Made by a program: the position numbers and the translations under genes. Shown piece after piece: positions 1 to 4,934 of a DNA stretch of 5,422 nucleotides. Under the pieces are notes generated by a model. It was not told where the DNA came from, searched no databases, and was given only the letters and a program-made list of their open reading frames with translations. The stretch's first letter is position 1. Each line of letters opens with the position of its first letter. Origin of the DNA: CAZIKB01 sp964539665 (GTDB taxonomy: Bacteria > Zhuqueibacterota > Zhuqueibacteria > Oceanimicrobiales > Oceanimicrobiaceae); assembly GCA_964539665.1 (NCBI GenBank), contig CAZIKB010000229.1, forward strand, positions 1 through 5,422, read 5' to 3'.

Positions 1-1
1 A

Positions 2-16
2 TTTGTTCTCCTCCTT
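2..16 (-). promoter_or_regulatory. strong Shine-Dalgarno of a gene starting at the left edge
   Basis: Minus strand AAGGAGG (16-10) is followed by AGAACAA and then A-T at positions 2-1, so a G at the next base outside the window would complete an ATG with 7-nt spacing. This is the only perfect anti-16S match in the window. The start would lie about 52 nt after the attC3 crossover, a normal leader for the first gene of an integron cassette. The product cannot be seen. Confidence 0.6.
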
Positions 17-48
17 AATTTAGCGATGACAGATGAAATGAAATATCC

Positions 49-167
49 ACATAACACTAAACTCAGCTGCAACTAACCTTCATGTTGATGACTGAGAAAA
101 GGTTGAAATTAATTCAGTTCAGAATTTCGGTATTAGGTTAGTTGTCAGCTGGAGTGCCATGTTATGT
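49..167 (-). other. attC3: 119-bp integron attC-like site
   Basis: Minus strand R'' ACATAAC (167-161) and R' GTTATGT (55-49) are perfect complements of each other. Next comes an unpaired 4-nt spacer (TGGC against CTAA). The long arms then pair perfectly (ACTC, AGCTG, CAACTAACC) except for two extra bases on the R'' arm, a C and an A separated by five bases. This is the same extrahelical pattern, bases and spacing as in attC1. Arms lie at 136-167 and 49-78. The central region (79-135) adds ACTGA / TCAGT pairing. Length is in the VCR range and orientation equals that of the other two sites. Confidence 0.85.
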
Positions 168-232
168 TTGATGACCAGTAACCGTTTGAAATTATTAAAT
201 ACCATTGCTACCTGAATTTGTTTTGCTTTTTA

Positions 233-261
233 ATTCTATTTGTCTTGCTAAAAGAATGCAA
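233..261 (-). promoter_or_regulatory. candidate sigma70-like promoter reading toward the left edge
   Basis: Minus strand TTGCAT (261-256), exactly 17 bp, then TAGAAT (238-233; 5 of 6 to TATAAT). The -35 overlaps the inverted repeat TCTTGC / GCAAGA (243-248 and 258-263), a possible operator or hairpin. It would transcribe through attC3 into the gene that starts at the left edge. In DNA this AT-rich, chance matches are frequent. Confidence 0.3.
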
Positions 262-360
262 GAATTTTAAAAGAACTGTTATTGCTTTGTTTTACTCACT
301 TAATAATTATGAAAGTACTTTGATTATTTAATTAAAACTAAATTAAACTATTTCGTTTTC

Positions 361-387
361 AACAGATTAATTTTGAATTGATCTGTT
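361..387. repeat. hairpin within the ORF-less cassette
   Basis: AACAGAT (361-367) pairs with ATCTGTT (381-387); the inner AATT blocks also pair, around a TTG loop, with one T-G opposition between the two stems. No clean T tract follows on either strand. Function unknown; such structures arise readily in AT-rich DNA. Confidence 0.4.
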
Positions 388-442
388 TAACTTTATTTTA
401 TTTGAAATTATTAATTACTATTTCATGATTAATTCCTTTTGC

Positions 443-570
443 ACATAACAACGACATCAGCGGTTGAAACCGCATAAAATTAACGTTGAAAATGAATCAA
501 AGGCTTTATTTACCACAAAACTTTGAAAAAGCCAAGGCGGGTTCAATCCGACTGCATGCAAATGTTAGGC
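443..570 (-). other. attC2: large (128-bp) integron attC-like site after the peptidase
   Basis: Minus-strand R'' GCCTAAC (570-564) is an exact RYYYAAC match; the R' position is GTTATGT (449-443), one mismatch to GTTRRRY. The outer arms pair imperfectly: the R''-side arm has CAT-G-CAG-T-CGG-A-TTGAA where the complement of the R'-side arm reads CATCAGCGGTTGAA. The three extra bases are therefore all on the R'' arm, the side on which attC extrahelical bases lie. An unpaired 5-nt spacer follows each end, and both arms continue into a CCCGC/ACCGC block (537-541 and 469-473). The long central region (474-536) holds a further GGCTTT / AAAGCC pairing, giving a VCR-like length. Same orientation as attC1 and attC3. 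It begins 113 bp after the peptidase stop, further than usual for a cassette gene. Confidence 0.75.
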
Positions 571-683
571 AATGTCAGTGGGGATGCAATCCCAACTCCA
601 TTTGTTCCGCACAGGATTACCTGATGAGTCAAGCAAAGCAGGCGACACAATTGTGTGCGAACAGTGAGTTTCCTTGGTCAGCC
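571..683 (-). other. 3' flank of the peptidase gene, no classical terminator
   Basis: Between the peptidase stop and attC2 there are a perfect 12-bp palindrome ACACAATTGTGT (645-656) and a small hairpin GGGAT-GCA-ATCCC (581-593). Neither is followed by a T tract on the minus strand, so transcription may run on through attC2. No ORF is supported here. Confidence 0.4.
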
Positions 684-3011
684 TTATCTCAGCAGCGTCA
701 TTTTTCGCGTCTGGATAAAGGGGTTACCGCCATTTTCGGATGTTACGGATATCCGATAGAGGTAGATTCCGCTAGCGACTCTTTCACCCGATTGATTTTG
801 GCCATTCCACATGATACGGTAAGAACGTGCGGCTTGCAACTCGGAAACTAGCGTTCGCACATGTTGACCGAGAGTGTTGGTAATAACCAACTTCACAAAA
901 CCCGATTCGGGTAAATCGTAATGAATTTCAGTTTCTGGGTTAAAAGGGTTGGGGTAGTTTTGATGCAAAGCAAATTTACCAGGAATCCTCTCATCAGTAT
1001 CAACAATGAATTTTTGCAGACCGCCGCCGCCAAGGTTTGTAATTTCTCGGATAACCGTTTCCGTCTCCGTTCCCCGTGTTACTTCACACCGGATTTGAAA
1101 ATCATCGTCGAACAGCGTGGCCGCCTGCACAGAGGCTGTGCCGAGATTTAGCCAGTTACTCCACCCATCTTGTATTCTCGCCCATTGATAACTTATAGAG
1201 CCACTGCCTCCGCAAATGTCAACCGACCACGTGCCTTGTTCGCCTTCAGGCAGGCCAAACGGCCCGTCCAATGTAAGCGATAAACCGCCTATCTCCAAAC
1301 TGCTGGTAATGCCATGTTTGGTCTCGAAGGCATCAAAAATTGCATCATAATGCGGCGTGGTATTGCATAAGTTGCCGTCATCATCGTCTTGTAAGATGAT
1401 ATTGTCCAAGAATTCGGTGAAATTTCGCGGCCTCAGCATCATTTGCATGGATACAAGCATAAGCCGGCGGGCGTCATTCTCGCTAATACCACCGTTTTTT
1501 TGCAAGTCCCAGCCAGCGCCGGCGAGGATGAGTCCGTTCTGATGAGGACTAGCCGTAGAATCTTCTGGATTACTGTTGAAGTCATCATAGTGCCGGTCAG
1601 GTGTTGAGACATTTCTGCCCACCAGAGGTCGCCATGGATCGTCACTCAAAGAGGCGGCAAAATAATCGGCGATGCCTTCATCCATAGCTGAGGCCTCGTC
1701 AAGTACACTATTGCCTATCATAGTGCCATAGATAGAAAAAATGACATTGTGGGTGTATTCATGATAAATCCCGTCGCTCTGGCTCCACCAAATAATGCCG
1801 CCCTGTGTACCAAAAAGCATAGTTGTCCCGCTCGCAGACGCCGGATGGTGCGATCCGGTAATCCTTGCTTGCATGGCATAGTCCATTCCACTGTAATAAA
1901 ATGGAGCCCCTTTGAACCAATCGTGAATGACGTTCATGTGGTGGTAGAGGTTATAGCCGTCATCTTGAGCCGTAAATAATCTGTTGTATTCGGTGTCTCC
2001 AGACACGTTAAGCCAAAGCGTAAGGTCACGGTCCGGTATTTCGGCGAAATCCCCTTTCAATTCCGTGGTGAGGCGATACTGACCCGATCCCAAATTGGGA
2101 AAGTTATAGTTACCATTGGAATCAATATTGTCAGTACCTACTAATTGTCCTATTATGTTATAAAGCTTTAATTGATGATAATGTTCAGGACCTTCCGTGA
2201 CCTGCGTATCATTGATATCCTTTGGCCAATATTTGCCGGTAATACTCCCATGCAGCGAACCGTATCTGAACAGATCGAATTCATCGATGATTTTGCCTGA
2301 CCGTGCATCCATAAAGAATTGCCGGCCAATCGCCTGCGTTTCATTAATGGCTTCAACTCGATAAGCGAGATAATTGCGTATTCTGGTTTCCGATCTTTTC
2401 GGGTAGATCACCAGTTGAGGTCCCCTCCGAACCGTTATGGAATCACTGGCGAGTACTCTTAACCTGTCAATGACCCGCTCCTTAACCGTAGAGTCTGAAA
2501 TAGAAGGCCTGGTGGAGATGTTGATGTGGGGAATCGCGTTAGAGCCGATGGAAATAATCTGCCCAAATTCGTCAATCGTCAGGCCAATTTCGCTCTTAAA
2601 GACCGGAACACCGCCATGTACCTGTTTATACGAGATATACCACTTTTTGCCATCCGTTTCGATGCGGTGTTTGGCAAACACCTCTTTATTTAAATTAAGG
2701 AGTTCTCGATAATACTCTATAATTTTCGGGACCAGGCTTTCGATGGTTTCTGTGCCCACCGAGTTCATGCCGATGAAGGTCCCATCGCTCCTGATTAGAT
2801 TTTTATCGAAAATTGCTACAACATTCCGGTTCTTTTGCCAGATTCTGTTTGCGACGCCTGTGATAGGATCGCGATAAACGATCACTTTATTCCCTATTTT
2901 ATCCTGTTCAACACTTCGGTTGAAATCTTGCCCGAACAATGGCGCCACCATGCTGGAGATATACACGAGAAGTGAAAAGGCCAGTGTAATACTTGCCTGC
3001 TTTTTCATCAT
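684..3011 (-). CDS. secreted M36/M4-like zinc metallopeptidase with C-terminal T9SS-type sorting domain
   Basis: 775 residues. Domains in order: signal peptide (about 1-28: MMKKQ, hydrophobic core, cut near GQ-DF); FTP-like propeptide of fungalysin/thermolysin type (about 85-165, with WYISYKQVHGGVPVFKSEIG); a carboxypeptidase-regulatory-like beta domain (about 250-325); gluzincin catalytic domain (about 330-570); an Ig/PKD-like beta domain (about 575-660); and a FlgD-like/T9SS type A sorting domain (about 675-775: QNYPNPFNPETEIHYDLP, NGQNQSGERVASGIYLYRI, final KMTLLR). Catalytic residues are intact: HEYTH at 417-421 (ligands His417 and His421, base Glu418) and third ligand Glu445 in DEGIADYF. 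This 28-residue distance and the upstream NLYHHMNVIHDWF motif favour M36 (fungalysin-like) over M4. The DDDDGNLCNTTPH...AF segment (542-562) is common in large bacterial relatives. Predicted role: extracellular or cell-surface protein degradation after propeptide removal and T9SS export. Its cassette-like flanks are unusual for a gene of this length. Confidence 0.88.
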   Translation of the reverse strand: MMKKQASITLAFSLLVYISSMVAPLFGQDFNRSVEQDKIGNKVIVYRDPITGVANRIWQKNRNVVAIFDKNLIRSDGTFIGMNSVGTETIESLVPKIIEYYRELLNLNKEVFAKHRIETDGKKWYISYKQVHGGVPVFKSEIGLTIDEFGQIISIGSNAIPHINISTRPSISDSTVKERVIDRLRVLASDSITVRRGPQLVIYPKRSETRIRNYLAYRVEAINETQAIGRQFFMDARSGKIIDEFDLFRYGSLHGSITGKYWPKDINDTQVTEGPEHYHQLKLYNIIGQLVGTDNIDSNGNYNFPNLGSGQYRLTTELKGDFAEIPDRDLTLWLNVSGDTEYNRLFTAQDDGYNLYHHMNVIHDWFKGAPFYYSGMDYAMQARITGSHHPASASGTTMLFGTQGGIIWWSQSDGIYHEYTHNVIFSIYGTMIGNSVLDEASAMDEGIADYFAASLSDDPWRPLVGRNVSTPDRHYDDFNSNPEDSTASPHQNGLILAGAGWDLQKNGGISENDARRLMLVSMQMMLRPRNFTEFLDNIILQDDDDGNLCNTTPHYDAIFDAFETKHGITSSLEIGGLSLTLDGPFGLPEGEQGTWSVDICGGSGSISYQWARIQDGWSNWLNLGTASVQAATLFDDDFQIRCEVTRGTETETVIREITNLGGGGLQKFIVDTDERIPGKFALHQNYPNPFNPETEIHYDLPESGFVKLVITNTLGQHVRTLVSELQAARSYRIMWNGQNQSGERVASGIYLYRISVTSENGGNPFIQTRKMTLLR

Positions 3012-3017
3012 TTTTGT

Positions 3018-3022
3018 CTCCT
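3018..3022 (-). promoter_or_regulatory. ribosome binding site of the metallopeptidase
   Basis: Minus-strand AGGAG at 3022-3018 is 6 nt from the first ATG (3011-3009) and 9 nt from a second, adjacent in-frame ATG (3008-3006). Either could be used; the encoded proteins differ by one Met. Confidence 0.6.
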
Positions 3023-3157
3023 ATTTTTTTAACTTATTCCAAGAATAGTTTAGTGCTCGCGTTCTTCGTTGCTTGCTTTTAATGATCTTTGCGGGTTGAA
3101 TGTTTTCAGGTTAAGTAAAACCGCTCGGATACGCAAAAGCACAATGCCATAAAAGGG

Positions 3158-3186
3158 TTGTTTTCGGCATGATTTTTGATTATCTT
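3158..3186 (+). promoter_or_regulatory. weak sigma70-like promoter for the candidate small RNA
   Basis: Plus-strand TTGTTT (3158-3163; 3 of 6 to the -35 consensus), 17-bp spacer, TATCTT (3181-3186; 4 of 6 to the -10). It would start RNA near 3193, at the base of the first hairpin. Matches this weak are common by chance; the value is only in the coincidence with hairpins and terminator. On the opposite strand, TGTTAAAAT (3196-3188) is an extended -10-like element that could instead serve the peptidase gene, leaving a leader of about 170 nt. The remainder of the gap, 3012-3157, holds nothing else I can support. Confidence 0.2.
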
Positions 3187-3192
3187 GATTTT

Positions 3193-3358
3193 AACAAATA
3201 AGGGCGTTTTGATCCGACGATGCCTTTGGCAATCGGTAACCCTTTTTTGTTATGTGTGGGCGTATCGGAGTGACTCTGCCAGGAGCGCCGGTACGCCTTT
3301 TATTCTATTTACGTTGACTGGCCAGGCAATTTCATTAACTTATTGCCTATTTTTTTTT
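3193..3358 (+). ncRNA. candidate structured small RNA between TolB-like and peptidase genes
   Basis: Three consecutive hairpins precede the T tract on the plus strand. H1 is TAACAAATAAGGG (3192-3204) with CCCTTTTTTGTTA (3240-3252), 12 of 13 paired, plus an inner CCGACGATGCC / GGCAATCGG stem. H2 is GGCGTATCGG (3259-3268) with CCGGTACGCC (3288-3297), 10 bp including a U-G wobble that exists only in the plus-strand RNA (it is A-C on the other strand). H3 is the terminator hairpin at 3324-3348. A weak promoter-like pair sits just upstream, so a transcript of about 165 nt is predicted. I recognise no known RNA family. H1 alone could instead be a degenerate attC (see findings). Structure is seen; expression is inferred. 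Confidence 0.3.
3324..3358 (+). terminator. rho-independent terminator, plus-strand orientation
   Basis: AGGCAAT (3324-3330) pairs perfectly with ATTGCCT (3342-3348) across an 11-nt loop and is followed on the plus strand by A and nine T (3350-3358). On the minus strand the T tract becomes an A tract on the TolB side of the hairpin and no T tract follows, so it is not an efficient terminator for the TolB-like gene. No plus-strand protein gene ends here. It could end a small plus-strand RNA and would stop antisense transcription from entering the TolB-like gene. Confidence 0.5.
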
Positions 3359-3373
3359 GATATTACTGTTACA

Positions 3374-4342
3374 TTAGTTCCATCTCCAATCCGGTTCTCG
3401 AAAAGTGTATGGTCCATCTGTGAGCTGCGTTAGGCCTGTGCCATCAACATTTATAATAAACAAATTTTGAATATCTCTACTACCAGTTTCTGCCTCATTG
3501 GAAGCTTGAAAAATAATAGCAGAGCCATCAGGAGACCACGCAGCCCAGTTATTAAAAAATCGTTCGTCGTTTGTTAAATTTCTTTTGTTACTGCCGTCGG
3601 CGTTCATAATAAATAGATCCCAATCTGTTCCTGTGAATGAAGAGTAGACAATCAATGAGTCATTCGGTGATACCTTGGCTCCTCCATCTCTAACTTCATT
3701 GTCGGTTAACCTGATCCTTGAACCAGTTTTAAAGTTTACAAAATAGAGCTCGCTATCGCCCTCGGGGTTGTCTGTCGTATCAGCGGAAGTGATAAGCAAA
3801 ACATCCTCTTGCACCCAGCTGCTCACCCCTTCATTGGTAGGTAAATTTCCCGAAATATTTTCCTCCTCGCCGGTCTCTAAATCCAGAATAAAAACATCTC
3901 TATCAGGGCAGAGTCCGCCACAGCGTGGATCTTTAGTATAGGCTATTCTTTTGCCGTCGGGAGACCAGGTAGCCCCTTGACCGTGTTCAGCGATTTGGGT
4001 AATAATTCTGGTAGTGAGATCCAGGACATATATTGGCGAGGTTTCTGAAGTGCGATTTTTGGTTGATTTGAATACGATTTTGCTGCCATCGGGAGACCAT
4101 TTTGGAGAGCTGTAGGAAAACAGGCTGGTGGTGAGTCGCATGGCATTGGAGCCATCCTCGTTCATGGTAAAGATGTCGTAACCGTGGTCATCGCGACCCT
4201 GGTCTGAGACAAAAATGATCGGCCCGGGGTCAGTATCGGCGACGATTTCACTCGGCTCTTCTTCAGGTTGCTGCAACTTCTCTTTGCAGCCGCAAAGGGC
4301 TAAAAAGGCGAAAAGAGAGTTGAGAAATAATATTTTACACAT
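3374..4342 (-). CDS. TolB-like PD40 beta-propeller lipoprotein
   Basis: 322 residues, ATG at 4342 with a good ribosome site, stop TAA at 3376-3374. The N-terminus is a short lipoprotein signal: MCK, a hydrophobic run to about residue 18, and a lipobox L16-C17-G18-C19, followed by an acidic, proline-containing linker (to about 40). This predicts diacylation at Cys19 and an envelope location. Residues about 41-322 form repeated propeller blades of the TolB C-terminal/PD40 type: KWSPDGSKIVF (81-91), TWSPDGKRIAY (125-135), a degenerate WVQEDVLLI (176-184), KVSPNDSLIVY (223-233), AWSPDGSAIIF (268-278) and closing EPDWRWN (316-322), with DG/LT turn motifs between. There is no TolB N-terminal domain and no tol-pal neighbour, so this is not the Tol-system TolB. 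Such propellers bind proteins or ligands; the partner is unknown. It is preceded by a truncated paralog, indicating tandem duplication, and followed by a secreted peptidase on the same strand. Confidence 0.85.
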   Translation of the reverse strand: MCKILFLNSLFAFLALCGCKEKLQQPEEEPSEIVADTDPGPIIFVSDQGRDDHGYDIFTMNEDGSNAMRLTTSLFSYSSPKWSPDGSKIVFKSTKNRTSETSPIYVLDLTTRIITQIAEHGQGATWSPDGKRIAYTKDPRCGGLCPDRDVFILDLETGEEENISGNLPTNEGVSSWVQEDVLLITSADTTDNPEGDSELYFVNFKTGSRIRLTDNEVRDGGAKVSPNDSLIVYSSFTGTDWDLFIMNADGSNKRNLTNDERFFNNWAAWSPDGSAIIFQASNEAETGSRDIQNLFIINVDGTGLTQLTDGPYTFREPDWRWN

Positions 4343-4343
4343 T

Positions 4344-4354
4344 GGAGTACTCCT
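4344..4354 (-). promoter_or_regulatory. ribosome binding site of the TolB-like lipoprotein, inside a palindrome
   Basis: Minus-strand AGGAG at 4354-4350 lies 7 nt before the ATG at 4342-4340, ideal spacing, and fixes this start. Most of it falls inside the perfect 10-bp palindrome GGAGTACTCC (4344-4353). The 125-nt gap upstream (4343-4467) shows no convincing -35/-10 pair, so the gene may be read from upstream. Confidence 0.6.
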
Positions 4355-4467
4355 GGTTTAAAAGTGAGGCAAACTTCCTTTTGCTTAAAGAAAGTAACAA
4401 AGAAGTCTGGAACTGATCCTGGCTGCCCTTGTTCACCGTTGCCGATTTCTCTAAATCTTCCTATCGG

Positions 4468-4881
4468 TCAATTTCTTCTCCAATCCGGCTCCCTATTATC
4501 CGTGCCGTCGGTGAGTTGCACCAATCCGGTACCATCGACATTTATTAAAAACAATTGATGGACATCATTTCCTATTTCATCCGACGCCTGGAAAATGATT
4601 TTGGTGCCATCAGGTGACCACCTCGGTGTGCTATTAAAGAGTTTATCATCATTCGTCAATTTTTTTTTATTAGTACCGTCTGAATCCATAATAAATAAAT
4701 CATGGTCGGTTCCTGTAAATGACGAATATACGATCATTGAACCATCAGGTGATAAACGAGCGCCAGTATCTATCCCTTTATTATCAGTCAATCGAGTTGA
4801 TTGAATAGTTTTGATATTTACAACATACAACTCCAAATCGCCTTCTGGGTTATCGGTTGAATCGTCGGAGGCGATGAGAAC
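4468..4881 (-). pseudogene. TolB/PD40 beta-propeller protein, C-terminal remnant truncated at attC1
   Basis: The open frame runs from the GTT at 4881-4879 to a TGA at 4470-4468, about 137 codons. It corresponds to roughly residues 182-322 of the intact 322-residue neighbour downstream, with about 60-65% identity by hand count and only two short gaps. It keeps three PD40 signatures (ARLSPDGSMIVY, PRWSPDGTKIIF and a terminal EPDWRRN) plus DGT and QLTDG turns. The signal peptide and first half of the propeller are absent. Upstream of GTT the frame meets only one GAC and then a TGA (4887-4885) inside attC1, so it is not fused to the methyltransferase. A TTG at 4836 could technically start translation but has no well-spaced ribosome site. 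A half propeller is unlikely to fold, so I call it a pseudogene. A 5-bp hairpin (4442-4467) follows the stop but has no T tract. Confidence 0.8.
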
Positions 4882-4934
4882 GTCTCAAATCAGTTGCGCC
4901 ACTTTTTGGCGTCAACTGGATTTGCTTGTTAGGC
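4875..4934 (-). other. attC1: canonical 60-bp integron recombination site
   Basis: Read on the minus strand: R'' GCCTAAC (4934-4928, exact RYYYAAC), a 3-nt spacer, arm CAAATCCAGTTGACGCCA (4924-4907), loop AAAAG, arm TGGCGCAACTGATTTG (4901-4886), spacer AGAC, then GTTCTCA at the R' position (4881-4875). The arms pair perfectly over 16 bp once two bases of the R''-side arm are left out, a C at 4919 (or 4918) and an A at 4912. These are the extrahelical bases expected in attC; on the folded bottom strand they are G and T, as in the aadA7 attC. The total of 60 bp equals the classic 59-base-element length. The R' end lacks the RRRY part because the sequence after G|TT is TolB coding sequence. Orientation matches the upstream methyltransferase gene. 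Confidence 0.87.

Larger units (their letters stand above)
55..448 (-). mobile_element. ORF-less integron cassette (394 bp)
   Basis: This is the interval between the G|TT crossover points of attC2 (449|448) and attC3 (55|54). Its body (168-442) is very AT-rich, unlike the coding DNA to the right, and contains no ORF of useful length on either strand. Near its start a Shine-Dalgarno-like AAAAGG precedes ATG AAA TAG TAA (minus strand, ATG at 426-424), only two codons. It also carries a promoter-like pair (233-261) and a 12-bp hairpin (361-387). Gene-less cassettes are known in chromosomal integrons; a role in supplying a promoter to the next cassette is inference. Confidence 0.6.

Noticed and set aside
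645..656. 12-bp palindrome ACACAATTGTGT as an operator or terminator
   Set aside because: It is downstream of the peptidase stop, has no T tract and no nearby promoter; no role can be supported.
486..851. Plus-strand ORF of 121 codons
   Set aside because: It overlaps attC2 and the 3' end of the peptidase gene, has no recognisable domain and no good ribosome site; it is a shadow.
3176..3433. Plus-strand ORF of 85 codons across the TolB/peptidase gap
   Set aside because: It runs through three hairpins and a terminator and into the antisense of the TolB-like gene; its composition is not protein-like.
3374..4342. Calling the propeller lipoprotein the Tol-Pal component TolB
   Set aside because: It lacks the TolB N-terminal domain, has a lipobox, and has no tolQRA or pal neighbours; PD40 repeats alone do not define Tol-system TolB.
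4394..4436. Possible attC between the two TolB copies (GTAACAAAG ... CTTGTTCAC)
   Set aside because: Only the outer bases pair; there are no proper RYYYAAC/GTTRRRY ends and the arms do not match.
4468..4836. Treating the truncated TolB copy as a normal gene starting at TTG 4836
   Set aside because: Homology to the paralog continues upstream of this codon to 4881, and no well-spaced Shine-Dalgarno precedes it.
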